NCBI RefSeq assembly: GCF_001043025.1
Contig: NZ_JYLD01000004.1
Span: 343,291 to 407,290 of the forward strand
DNA: 64,000 nucleotides
Direction of reading: 5' to 3'
Source of the DNA: Pseudomonas helleri
GTDB lineage: Bacteria; Pseudomonadota; Gammaproteobacteria; Pseudomonadales; Pseudomonadaceae
The notes beneath the pieces are model-generated. The model had not been told where the DNA came from. It saw only the letters and a program-made list of their open reading frames with translations, and ran no database searches. Numbering within the stretch: the stretch's first letter is position 1; each line of letters opens with the position of its first letter. The position numbers and the translations under genes were made by a program. Shown here piece after piece: positions 7,498-16,134 of this stretch.

Positions 7498-10449
7498 ATG
7501 CCTTTTACCGTGCCCGCCAGTCAGCGTCAGTTCCCGCTGCATATTCATATCAGCGTGGTGTTCACCTTACTGCTGCTCCTGATGGGCGTCGCACTGGGTG
7601 TTTTCAATTACCTGCAAAACACCCGCATCATCCTCGACAGCAGCCAGAAGCTGTTCGACCAGATCGAGCAGGATGTGCAGCTGGATCTGCTGAACACCTA
7701 TCAGCCGCTGCGCAACACTTTGAACTTGCTGGCGCGCAACCCGGCGGTGCAGACCGATCAATTCGATGCACGGATGGAGCTGCTCCCCACCTTCGTCCAG
7801 GCACTGGATGACAACCCGGCATTGTCAGCGCTGTATATGGGCGACAATCAGGGCAATTTTTTCCAGGTCCGCCCTTTGCGCACAGAGGCGATCAAAAATC
7901 GCCAAAAAGCCCCCGCCCAAGCTGCCTATGAGGTGTGGTCCGTGCAACGTTCGGGCAAACCCTTGGGTACCGAATCAACCAAGCTTTTTTATGACGAGTC
8001 GTTAACGTTGCTGGCACAGCGCACCGCCATTAATGACAGCTACGACCCGCGCAAGCGCAGTTGGTATATCCCAAGCCATGCCAGCATTGATCAATCCACC
8101 ACCAGCCCCTACTTGTTTTTCTCCACCGGCGAAATCGGTACCACCCTGTCCAAGCGCAGCTCGGCCAAGACGGTGATCGCCGCCGACCTGACGCTGTCTG
8201 AGCTGTCCAGTACCCTCGCCAAACACCTGATAACCCCCAGCACGCAAATCGTCCTGTTCGATGGGAGCGGTCAGGCGGTGGCGTACCCGGACGCCGCCAA
8301 GCTGTTAAGCGAAGAAAGTCCCACGCAATTGGCCAAGGTCACGTCCCTCAATCCGGCCCTGGAGCGCTTGATCAACCAGGGCGCAGACGCCAATCACCAC
8401 CTTGATGACGGCCAGCGCCAATGGATCGTGTCGTTGGCCAAGGTGCAGGATGGCGGTTCCAACGGTTTGCAATTGGCGCTCATGGTGCCGGAGGACGAGT
8501 TGCTGGCCGACGCCTATCGGCTGCGCTGGCAAGGCACGCTGGTGGCGTTGGCAATGTTGCTGCTGTGCTTGCCATTGGGCTGGATGACTTCGCGCTTGTT
8601 GGTCAAACCGCTGAAAGGTCTGGTGCAGGAAGCCAACGCGATTCGCAGCTTCGATTTCAATTACCCGCTGCAGCAGCAGTCCCCCGTGCTGGAGATCCAT
8701 CAACTGGCCGTATCGATGCGGCGAATGAAAGAAACCCTCGCCAGTTTCTTTGAGATCACTGCCAGCCTCTCGGCGCACACCCGCTTTGAGCCACTCCTGC
8801 AGTCGGTGATGGTTGAAATGATCAAGATTGGCCAGGCTCAGGCAGGTTTGATCTACCTGACTGAAAACGACAGTGCCGACCTGGAACTTAAAGGCCTGAT
8901 CATCAATGACCAACCGTACGACCTCGGCACCCTGGCCCATGCCGTGATCAACCCGCAAAGCGATCAAGCCCCGCAATGGCTGCGCAACCTGAGCCAAGGT
9001 CAGGACAGCGTGGTGTGCACCCTCGACCTCGAACACGCGGGCGAACTGGCACCGGTGATGCGCGAGCTCGACAGCCAAAACATCCATGTGATCGGTATTC
9101 GGCTGCATAACCGTCACCGCGAAACCGTGGGGGTGCTGGCCTTGATCCTCAACAACAGCGACCCCCATGCCGAACAGGAACCGCTCAGCGCAGAACGCAT
9201 TGCCTTTATCAAAGCGGTGTCCGGGGCGGCGGCGGTATCGATTGAGAGCCAGCGCCTGCAAGAGCGCCAAAAACAGTTGCTCAATGCCTTTATTCAATTG
9301 GTGGCCGGGGCCATCGATGCCAAGAGCCCGTACACCGGCGGCCATTGCCAGCGGGTTCCGGAACTGACCTTTATGTTGGCCAAGGCCGCTGAACAGGACC
9401 AAAGCCCGCAGTTTGCCCACTACAAACCTACCGAAGAAGAGTGGGAAGCCCTGCACATTGCCGCCTGGCTCCACGATTGCGGCAAAGTCACGACCCCAGA
9501 ATACGTGGTCGACAAAGCCACCAAACTTGAAACTCTGTACGACCGCATACACGAAATTCGTACCCGATTTGAAGTGCTCAAGCGCGATGCGTGGATCAAC
9601 TACTGGCAAGCATTGGCCAACGGCGGTGACGAACCGTCTTTGGCGCAACAGCGTGACGCCCGTCTGGCCGAGCTGGATGATGATTTTGCTTTTGTCGCCC
9701 GCAGCAATGTCGGCGGTGAAGCCATGGCTGAGGCCGATCTACAGCGTTTGGACAGCATTGCCCGGCAAACCTGGACCCGCACTCTGGATGACCGGCTGGG
9801 TGTGTCATGGGAAGAAAACAAGCGCCAGGCAACCCGCGAAGAGCAGAGCTTGCCGGTGACTGAAAGGCTGCTGGCTGACAAGCCTGAGCATGTGTTTGCG
9901 CGCAATGAATCAGAACTGATTGCCAGCGATAACCCATGGGGGTTCAAGCTGGAGGTGCCGCAGCACAAGTTCAATCGCGGCGAGCTTTACAACCTGAGCA
10001 TCACCCGGGGCACGCTGACCGCTGAAGAGCGCTACATCATCAACAATCACATTGTGCAAACCATCCTCATGCTCAGCCGTCTGCCCTTCCCCAGCTATCT
10101 GGGCGACATTGCCGAAATTGCCGGTGGGCACCATGAACGGATGGATGGCAAGGGTTACCCAAAACGCTTGAACCGGGACGAAATGAGCCTGGCGGCGCGG
10201 ATGATGGCGATTGCGGATATTTTCGAGGCCCTGACAGCCTCGGACCGGCCTTACAAGCGGGGCAAAACCTTGAGTGAGGCATTGAAGATCATGGCGGGCA
10301 TGTGCCTGGACGGGCACATAGATCCGCCCTTGTTTGAGCTCTTTATGCGCGAGCAAGTGTTTATGCAGTACGCCCGCCGCTACCTTGAGCCGCAGCAAAT
10401 CGACCCGGTCAATGTCGACGAACTGCTGCTCAAGGCGGGCGTCAGCTGA
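7498..10449 (+). CDS. Cache-HAMP-GAF-HD-GYP signalling protein (putative c-di-GMP phosphodiesterase)
   Basis: This is a membrane sensor of 983 aa. It has TM1 (about 18-38), a large periplasmic dCache-type domain (about 40-340), TM2 (about 347-366), HAMP, a GAF-like domain (about 430-585), then an HD-GYP domain. The catalytic HD pair is H659-D660 (AAWLHDCGKVTTPE) and the GYP motif is G886-Y887-P888 (GGHHERMDGKGYPK). About 226 residues separate HD from GYP, far more than in ordinary HD-GYP domains, so there is a large insertion (roughly residues 680-830). GGAG before ATG 7498 supports the start. HD-GYP proteins hydrolyse c-di-GMP to pGpG or GMP. Its place after the BvgAS-like pair suggests a linked pathway. 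Confidence 0.9.
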   Translation: MPFTVPASQRQFPLHIHISVVFTLLLLLMGVALGVFNYLQNTRIILDSSQKLFDQIEQDVQLDLLNTYQPLRNTLNLLARNPAVQTDQFDARMELLPTFVQALDDNPALSALYMGDNQGNFFQVRPLRTEAIKNRQKAPAQAAYEVWSVQRSGKPLGTESTKLFYDESLTLLAQRTAINDSYDPRKRSWYIPSHASIDQSTTSPYLFFSTGEIGTTLSKRSSAKTVIAADLTLSELSSTLAKHLITPSTQIVLFDGSGQAVAYPDAAKLLSEESPTQLAKVTSLNPALERLINQGADANHHLDDGQRQWIVSLAKVQDGGSNGLQLALMVPEDELLADAYRLRWQGTLVALAMLLLCLPLGWMTSRLLVKPLKGLVQEANAIRSFDFNYPLQQQSPVLEIHQLAVSMRRMKETLASFFEITASLSAHTRFEPLLQSVMVEMIKIGQAQAGLIYLTENDSADLELKGLIINDQPYDLGTLAHAVINPQSDQAPQWLRNLSQGQDSVVCTLDLEHAGELAPVMRELDSQNIHVIGIRLHNRHRETVGVLALILNNSDPHAEQEPLSAERIAFIKAVSGAAAVSIESQRLQERQKQLLNAFIQLVAGAIDAKSPYTGGHCQRVPELTFMLAKAAEQDQSPQFAHYKPTEEEWEALHIAAWLHDCGKVTTPEYVVDKATKLETLYDRIHEIRTRFEVLKRDAWINYWQALANGGDEPSLAQQRDARLAELDDDFAFVARSNVGGEAMAEADLQRLDSIARQTWTRTLDDRLGVSWEENKRQATREEQSLPVTERLLADKPEHVFARNESELIASDNPWGFKLEVPQHKFNRGELYNLSITRGTLTAEERYIINNHIVQTILMLSRLPFPSYLGDIAEIAGGHHERMDGKGYPKRLNRDEMSLAARMMAIADIFEALTASDRPYKRGKTLSEALKIMAGMCLDGHIDPPLFELFMREQVFMQYARRYLEPQQIDPVNVDELLLKAGVS

Positions 10450-10464
10450 CGGATGCTGCGTTGA

Positions 10465-10947
10465 TCAGCAGTCGCTCAAACGCAAGAAAATCGCCGCCAG
10501 CGCTTCAATGCCCTGTTGATCCTGCTCGGTGAAGCGGCCAATGCTCGGGCTGTCCAGGTCCAGCACACCGATCAAGCGGCCGTCCTTGATCAACGGCACG
10601 ACCAATTCGCTGTTCGAAGCGCTGTCACATGCGATATGCCCGGCGAATGCGTGCACATCTTCAACGCGCTGGGTCAGCCGGGTGGCCGCGGCGGTGCCAC
10701 ACACACCACGGCCAAACGGAATACGGACGCAGGCGATCTGACCCTGGAACGGCCCGAGTACGAGTTCTTCGTTGCGGTTGAGGTAAAACCCGGCCCAATT
10801 CAAGTCTTCAAGCTGGTTAAACAAAAACGCGGAAAACTGTGAGGCGTTGGCAATAAAGTCCCGCTCATCGGCCAGCAAAGACTCCAGTTGAGCCTTCAGC
10901 AGTGCGTAGCCGTCCAGGCCCTCGCCGGTGGCGTTTAAATCAATCAT
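10465..10947 (-). CDS. msrC: Free methionine-(R)-sulfoxide reductase, GAF domain
   Basis: fRMsr reduces free L-methionine-(R)-sulfoxide with thioredoxin. This 160-residue single GAF domain has the family's three cysteines: C73 (GQIACVRIP), C83 (GRGVCGT) and C107 (GHIACDSASNSE), matching in spacing C84, C94 and C118 of E. coli MsrC. WAGFYL and GVLDLDSP are also conserved. It overlaps the upstream ATPase gene by 8 bp, so the two are cotranscribed. Its stop is only 15 bp from the convergent HD-GYP gene. It is cytosolic and complements msrB at 15527. Confidence 0.93.
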   Translation of the reverse strand: MIDLNATGEGLDGYALLKAQLESLLADERDFIANASQFSAFLFNQLEDLNWAGFYLNRNEELVLGPFQGQIACVRIPFGRGVCGTAAATRLTQRVEDVHAFAGHIACDSASNSELVVPLIKDGRLIGVLDLDSPSIGRFTEQDQQGIEALAAIFLRLSDC

Positions 10948-11833
10948 TCGTCTGCTCCAACAATTTCAAACCAACCCAGTAGCGCGCGAACTGATAAGCA
11001 CAGCGGCCATTACGATTGCCGCGTCCGGTTGCCCAGCGCACGGCCAAAATATCCAGCGCCTGATCGCGTTGCCACTGCAGCCCGGCCTTACTGGCCAGCA
11101 CGTTGATCCAGTGTTCAACCACGCTCAGGTAATGTTCTTGAGTAAACGGATAAAACGACAGCCAGAGCCCGAAACGGTCAGACAGGGCAATCTTGTCTTC
11201 CACGGCTTCATTGGGGTGAAGTTCACCGTCAACGTTCTTCCAGTTTTCGTTGTCGCTCTCTTTTTCGGGCACCAGGTGCCGACGGTTCGACGTGGCGTAC
11301 AGCAGAACGTTGTCCGGTGCCTGTTCCAGCGAGCCATCAAGCACGCTCTTCAGCACCCGGTAATCGCTCTCACCCGACTCAAAGGACAAGTCATCGCAAA
11401 ACAGCACAAAACGCTGCGCCAAACCTTGTAACTGCTCGACCACCCGCGGCAGGTCCGCCAGGTGATCACGCTCGATTTCAATCAGCCGCAACCCTGCGCC
11501 CGCATATTCAGCGAGCAAGGCGCGAATCAGTGAAGACTTGCCGGTCCCGCGTGAGCCCCACAGCAAGGCGTGGTTAGCCGGTAAACCATCAAGAAACTGT
11601 TTGGTGTTGCGCCCCAGTTGATCGAGTTGCTTGTCGACGCCGATCAAGTCAGTCAGGCGCATTTCCAGGCTGACGTCCAACGCCAGCAAATACCCCGTAC
11701 GGCCATCACGCTGCCAGCGTGCAGCCAGGCAGTTATCCCATTCAATCGCCTGGCGAGTCGCTGGCAACAAAGGCTCAAGGCGAGCCAGAACGGCTTCGGC
11801 GCGCTCCAGAAAAGCACTCAGTTTAGGATCCAT
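10940..11833 (-). CDS. DUF815-family AAA+ ATPase
   Basis: This 297-residue P-loop ATPase has Walker A at residues 93-100 (GSRGTGKS) and Walker B in RFVLFCDDLSFE, followed by sensor-like TSNRRHLVP. That is the pattern of the DUF815 family. The open frame extends to 12010, but ATG 11833 has a good Shine-Dalgarno (GGAG, AUG after AUGAA) and matches the usual MDPKL-type start. Function is unknown in the family. It lies divergent from sagS and overlaps msrC. Confidence 0.88.
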   Translation of the reverse strand: MDPKLSAFLERAEAVLARLEPLLPATRQAIEWDNCLAARWQRDGRTGYLLALDVSLEMRLTDLIGVDKQLDQLGRNTKQFLDGLPANHALLWGSRGTGKSSLIRALLAEYAGAGLRLIEIERDHLADLPRVVEQLQGLAQRFVLFCDDLSFESGESDYRVLKSVLDGSLEQAPDNVLLYATSNRRHLVPEKESDNENWKNVDGELHPNEAVEDKIALSDRFGLWLSFYPFTQEHYLSVVEHWINVLASKAGLQWQRDQALDILAVRWATGRGNRNGRCAYQFARYWVGLKLLEQTND

Positions 11834-12009
11834 TTCATCTCCACAAACAGCTGCACAGTGATTGCGCATTGATACGCCAGACGCTGAACGTTCATTCGAC
11901 GTGTAGGACGATTCGGGTAATTGAAAAAACCGCACGCCCACCAACAAGTTACCCCACACTTCGACTATTCTTGCGACCGGTAAGGGAATGGGAACAGGTG
12001 CAGCACCCA

Positions 12010-14328
12010 ATGGACATAAAATTCACCCATCGTCTGTCTTTCAAGCAAGCAAGGCTGACAGTGCTGGTCGGGTTTGCTCTGGGGACAATGCTGAGCCTGG
12101 TGCAAATCGGTATCGATTATGCCAGTGAAAACGCTGCCATCAACCGGGAAATCCAATCCCTGCTGGACATCAGTCACAATCCGGCGTCGCGCATTGCCTA
12201 CAACCTAGATACAGAACTCGCCCAAGAGCTGGCCATGGGGCTGCTGCGCTCGCCAGCCATCACCGGCGTGCAGATCAGTGATAACGACAAAAACACCCTC
12301 GCGCAGGTTCGCGACTCTCCTGATGGCGGGCGTTATCGTGCCCTGAGCGATTTTTTGTTTGGTGACACCCGAAACTTCGACGACCGGCTGTATTTCAATC
12401 ATTTACCCGAACAAAGCGTGGGTGAGTTGCACCTTGAGGTGGACACCTACCCCTTTGGTGCGCGCTTTTTGCAACGCGCCGAAGTCACCTTGCTCAGCGG
12501 TTTTGCCCGCAGCTTTCTGCTGACCTTTATTCTGCTCGGTCTGTTTTACGTCATGCTGACCCGCCCGCTGGTGCGCGTCATTGGTGAACTGAGCAACACC
12601 AAGCCGGGCCACCCGAACCCCTCGCGCGTGCAATGCCCGCCGGGCCATAAAGATGACGAGATCGGGGTCTTGGTCGATGCGACCAATCAGCAGTTTGATG
12701 CCGTCACCCGTGAAATAGAGCAACGCCGCGCGGCTGAAAACCGCCTCACCGAATACCTCGCGCAACTGGAGAATATTGTTTCGGCGCGCACCCAGGAGCT
12801 GGAGGCCAGCAACATCCGTCTGAGCCACTCCAACGAAGAGCTGGAAGCCGCCCGCAGCACCGCCCTTGAAATGGCCCAGGCCCGGGCTGCGTTTCTGGCC
12901 AATATGAGCCACGAAATTCGCACCCCCTTGAACGGCCTGCTGGGCATGCTCGCCCTGAGCCTGGACGGCCCGCTGAACGCCGAGCAGCATCAACAACTGT
13001 CGATTGCCCACGACTCGGGCAAAGTGCTGGTCGAACTGCTCAATGACATCCTTGACCTGTCCAAATTCGACGCCGGCCAATTAGAGCTGGAACACATTGC
13101 ATTCGACCTCAGCACGCTGATTGAAGACACCGCCAAGCTGCTCTCGCAGAACGCGGCGCCCAGCGTAGAACTGACGTGCCTGATCGACCCGGCCTTCCCG
13201 GTACTGGTCATGGGTGACCCGACCCGCGTGCGGCAAATCGTCAGCAACTTGCTCTCCAACGCACTCAAATTCACCCGCTTTGGCCGTGTCGATGTGCGCT
13301 TGAGCCGGCACGACGACCTGGTGCATATCGAGGTATGCGACACCGGAATCGGTATCGCCCAAGAAGCCCAAGCGCGTATTTTTCGCCCGTTCACTCAGGC
13401 GGGAGCCGGCATCACACGCCAGTTTGGCGGCACCGGCCTGGGGCTGGCCCTGACCCGCAGCCTGTGCGAAGCCATGCAGGGGCGGCTGACCATCAGTTCC
13501 GAGATCGGCTTTGGCAGCCAGTTCTGCGCCGAACTGCCCTTGCCCTGCCACACCCCGGCAATCCCCTTCAAACCGCTTAACGGGCGGGTCATTGCAGTGA
13601 GCGCCTCAAGCAGCGGCCTCAGCGAACTGCTCAGCAACTACCTGCCGCTGTGGGGGCTGGAGTATGAACGCTACTCACTGGGGCAATCCCTGGAGGGCGT
13701 CGACACCGAGTTGCTGATCACCGATTGCTCGGAATGCTTGTCCGAACTGCGCCCGGCCATCAGCGCGCCTATTTTGCTGGTCACCGCCTATGGCAACTTT
13801 ATGCCCGGCGACCAGGTCAACGCCCTCGCCCCGCTGCAACAAAAAGCCCGCCCCCTGTCGCGCCTGGCGCTGTACCAGTCGGTGCAGCATTTGTTGCAAA
13901 AAGAAGGTGACGAAAGTCCCAGCCTCCCGGTCAGCAGCGACCCGGTGCTGCACCGCGCGCGGATACTTCTGGTCGAGGACAACCCGGTCAACCAATTGGT
14001 GGCCAAGGGCATGCTGAGCAAACTGGGATGCGAGGTGGTGATAGCGGCCCATGGTGGCGAAGCCCTGGGGCAACTGGAGCACAGCTACTTTGACCTGGTG
14101 CTGATGGACTGCAACATGCCAGTGATGGATGGCTACGAGACCAGCCGAAGGATTCGCCAGAGCGGCCGCTGGCCAGACCTGCCGATTGTGGCCCTGACCG
14201 CCAATGCCATGCCCGAAGAGCGCGAACGCTGCCGTGCGGCAGGGATGAACGACTACCTGGCAAAACCGTTTCGACGCGAAGAACTCGCGGCGCTGCTGGA
14301 AAGCTGGGTGCCCGTGAAAGATCTGTAG
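12010..14328 (+). CDS. sagS: SagS-like hybrid sensor histidine kinase
   Basis: This is a 772-residue hybrid kinase with TM1 (about 14-36), a periplasmic sensor of about 130 residues, TM2 (about 168-190), HAMP, a coiled coil (about 235-290), HisKA with H301 (MSHEIRTPLNG), HATPase (NLLSNALKF, DTGIGIA, GTGLGLAL), a degenerate pseudo-receiver region (about 530-640) and a C-terminal receiver with D700 (LMDCNMPVMDG). No Hpt domain is present, so it needs an external phosphotransfer partner (HptB in P. aeruginosa). The name SagS rests on this architecture and on the following gpx-msrB-alaA-htpX order, which matches PA2824-PA2830 as I recall it. SagS controls the switch to biofilm growth. The stop codon lies inside a GTAGGAGC REP-like start. 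Confidence 0.8.
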   Translation: MDIKFTHRLSFKQARLTVLVGFALGTMLSLVQIGIDYASENAAINREIQSLLDISHNPASRIAYNLDTELAQELAMGLLRSPAITGVQISDNDKNTLAQVRDSPDGGRYRALSDFLFGDTRNFDDRLYFNHLPEQSVGELHLEVDTYPFGARFLQRAEVTLLSGFARSFLLTFILLGLFYVMLTRPLVRVIGELSNTKPGHPNPSRVQCPPGHKDDEIGVLVDATNQQFDAVTREIEQRRAAENRLTEYLAQLENIVSARTQELEASNIRLSHSNEELEAARSTALEMAQARAAFLANMSHEIRTPLNGLLGMLALSLDGPLNAEQHQQLSIAHDSGKVLVELLNDILDLSKFDAGQLELEHIAFDLSTLIEDTAKLLSQNAAPSVELTCLIDPAFPVLVMGDPTRVRQIVSNLLSNALKFTRFGRVDVRLSRHDDLVHIEVCDTGIGIAQEAQARIFRPFTQAGAGITRQFGGTGLGLALTRSLCEAMQGRLTISSEIGFGSQFCAELPLPCHTPAIPFKPLNGRVIAVSASSSGLSELLSNYLPLWGLEYERYSLGQSLEGVDTELLITDCSECLSELRPAISAPILLVTAYGNFMPGDQVNALAPLQQKARPLSRLALYQSVQHLLQKEGDESPSLPVSSDPVLHRARILLVEDNPVNQLVAKGMLSKLGCEVVIAAHGGEALGQLEHSYFDLVLMDCNMPVMDGYETSRRIRQSGRWPDLPIVALTANAMPEERERCRAAGMNDYLAKPFRREELAALLESWVPVKDL

Positions 14329-14751
14329 GAGCGGCCGCCCCGTCTTCGACGCCGCGCTGTCGCGCAGCAAACAGGACAGCGAATATCTTCAGCATCCCCC
14401 AATCGGTTCCCTCTCCTTCGGGAGAGGGCTAGGGTGAGGGGGCTCTTGATTTTTTGTACATATCCATTGCTGCGGCAACGGCCACTTAGGGTTCCGGCCT
14501 TACGCCGTGCCACTTTGAAAAGCGCAAAGTGGCCAAACGCTTTTTGCCCCAACCCCTCGGTGCCTCGCTTAGGCTCGGCATGCCCTCACCACAGGCCTTG
14601 CTCCGTGGGCCCGCCGCGATCGGCCATCCCTGGCCGTGTCGCGGCTAACCCGGCGTCCTGCCGGGTTACCCTCTGCGCAAAACCTGCGTTCGGCCAGCGT
14701 GGTTTAACGGGGCCTCTTAGATCAAGATCACAAGCCAGATCAAGATCAACA

Positions 14752-14776
14752 GCTCGCGAGCAAGCTCGCTCCTACA
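14752..14776. repeat. Half REP element, type A (right arm)
   Basis: CTCGCGAGCAAGCTCGCTCCTACA matches the right arm of the type A REPIN. A left arm lies downstream at 14815-14842, so the two halves are in reversed order, as if one REPIN had been split or two had partly decayed. Confidence 0.7.
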
Positions 14777-14814
14777 AGGCCTTAGGAATCAATTACTTAT
14801 TTTATGTTTAATAA

Positions 14815-14842
14815 GAGCGAGCTTGCCTCGCGATCTGTTGAT
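14815..14842. repeat. Half REP element, type A (left arm)
   Basis: GAGCGAGCTTGCCTCGCGAT followed by a diverged core; it lacks the TGTAG start. It is a decayed left arm of the type A REPIN. Confidence 0.65.
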
Positions 14843-14949
14843 CTTGGTTGGGTCAGCTTCGCTACCCATCGCAGCCTTCGTACCTCGGCAGCGGCTACAA
14901 GCCGGACGTAGCCTCGCAAGGCTCGTCAACTGCTACGGGCAGTTCAATT

Positions 14950-15016
14950 TGTAGGAGCGAGCTTGCCTCGCGATCTCTTGATCTTTAAAAGATCGCGAGA
15001 CAAGCTCGCTCCTACA
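14950..15016. repeat. REPIN type A, full copy
   Basis: 67-bp palindrome with TGTAGGAGCGAGCTTGCCTC at the left, its near-complement at the right, and a GATCTCTTGATCTTTAAAAGATC core. It lies just after the stop of the glutathione peroxidase gene, between convergent transcription units. Confidence 0.9.
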
Positions 15017-15020
15017 AAGG

Positions 15021-15503
15021 TTATTTCAGGAGCTTCTCAATATCGGCCTTGAGGGCGCTGGGCTTGGTGGCCGGGGCGTAGCGCTCGACTTTGCCGTCCG
15101 GGCCGATCAAAAACTTGGTGAAGTTCCATTTGATCGCTTCCGAACCCAACACCCCCGGCGCCCGCTTTTTCAGCTCGACAAACAGCGGGTGCGCGTTGTT
15201 GCCATTGACCTCGACCTTTTTGAACAGCGGGAAGGTCACACCAAAGTTCACTTCGCAGAACTCTGAAATCTCTGCTTCATCCCCCGGTTCTTGCTGGCCA
15301 AACTGGTTGCAGGGGAAGCCAAGAATCACCAGACCCTGATCCTTGTATTGCTGCCACAACGCCTCCAACCCTTTGTACTGTGGGGTGAAGCCACATTTAC
15401 TGGCGGTATTCACCACCAGCACGGCCTTGCCCGAGTAATCCGCCAGAGTCTTTTGCTCGCCGCTGAGGGTGGTACAGGGAATTGTGAGCAATGTATCAGT
15501 CAT
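15021..15503 (-). CDS. Glutathione peroxidase family protein (cysteine type)
   Basis: This 160-residue thioredoxin-fold peroxidase has the peroxidatic cysteine C37 in [12 protein letters not shown], the [12 protein letters not shown] loop with the conserved Gln and a probable resolving Cys nearby, and [10 protein letters not shown] with the conserved Trp-Asn. It reduces hydrogen peroxide and organic hydroperoxides; bacterial cysteine members often use thioredoxin rather than glutathione. It lies 23 bp after msrB in the same direction, so the pair is probably an antioxidant operon. In P. aeruginosa the neighbouring OspR represses it; no ospR is visible here. Confidence 0.93.
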   Translation of the reverse strand: MTDTLLTIPCTTLSGEQKTLADYSGKAVLVVNTASKCGFTPQYKGLEALWQQYKDQGLVILGFPCNQFGQQEPGDEAEISEFCEVNFGVTFPLFKKVEVNGNNAHPLFVELKKRAPGVLGSEAIKWNFTKFLIGPDGKVERYAPATKPSALKADIEKLLK

Positions 15504-15526
15504 GACAGCACCTCAAGGAATGGGCA

Positions 15527-15922
15527 TCAAGCACGTGGAACCAGGTCCAGGCACACCGAATTGATGCAGTAGCGTAGCCCGGTCGGCGGCGGACCATCGG
15601 GGAATACGTGACCCAAATGCGCATCACACTTGGCGCACACCACTTCGGTGCGGATCATGCCGTGGCTCACGTCGCGGATTTCTACCATCGCGCTCGCACC
15701 AATGGGCTCATAGAAGCTGGGCCAGCCGCAGCCCGAATCAAATTTGGCGCGCGAATCAAACAACGGTTCATTGCAGCAAATACAGTGATAAACGCCATCG
15801 GTTTTGGTGCCGTTGTATTTACCCGAAAACGGTCGCTCGGTGCCTTTAAGACGGCACACGTTGTACTGCTCCGGATCGAGCATGGCCTTCCATTCGTCCA
15901 GGGTTTTGTTCAACTTTTCCAT
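15527..15922 (-). CDS. msrB: Peptide-methionine (R)-S-oxide reductase MsrB
   Basis: MsrB repairs protein-bound methionine-(R)-sulfoxide. The 131-residue protein has two zinc-binding CxxC pairs (C47/C50 and C96/C99), the catalytic cysteine C119 in GLRYCINS, C65 in DSGCGWPSF, and HVFPDGP. The longer open frame to 16036 has no support; ATG 15922 begins [12 protein letters not shown] as in the family. It is transcribed away from alaA and toward gpx. It is cytosolic, as no signal peptide is present. Confidence 0.95.
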   Translation of the reverse strand: MEKLNKTLDEWKAMLDPEQYNVCRLKGTERPFSGKYNGTKTDGVYHCICCNEPLFDSRAKFDSGCGWPSFYEPIGASAMVEIRDVSHGMIRTEVVCAKCDAHLGHVFPDGPPPTGLRYCINSVCLDLVPRA

Positions 15923-16134
15923 GGTTCTACCTCTGCAACTGAAAAACCCCGACCGGTGGCTTTTCCAGGGGGCGGGTGGCACGTATGATTGCGCCTCGTT
16001 ATGCGCCAGTCTGGCACCCGCTCTGTAAGCATTCAAACGGATTCTTGAAGCCTAGCGGTGTTCGCCAACGCAGAATTTCCCAGTGCACAGGTGCCCACCT
16101 TGCCTGGATCGTTCATTTTCGGGATCCCATCGCC

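Larger units (their letters stand above)
14329..14948. other. Gene-free repeat patch between sagS and gpx
   Basis: No convincing gene lies here. The stretch holds REP-like fragments (GTAGGAGCGGCC at 14325, half elements at 14752-14776 and 14815-14842), a CCCTCTCC/GGAGAGGG hairpin (14409-14428), and a CCACTTTG/CAAAGTGG hairpin (14510-14532) within a block resembling repetitive intergenic sequence of pseudomonads. In P. aeruginosa the regulator gene ospR sits at this place; no MarR-type reading frame is visible. An open frame at 14434-14811 has no protein-like composition. Confidence 0.6.

Noticed and set aside
8305..9648. 447-codon open frame opposite the HD-GYP gene
   Set aside because: Shadow frame with no domain pattern; the plus-strand frame has intact motifs.
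14434..14811. 125-codon open frame between sagS and gpx
   Set aside because: It runs through REP-like and hairpin sequence, is rich in Arg, Pro and Ser, and has no ribosome-binding site.
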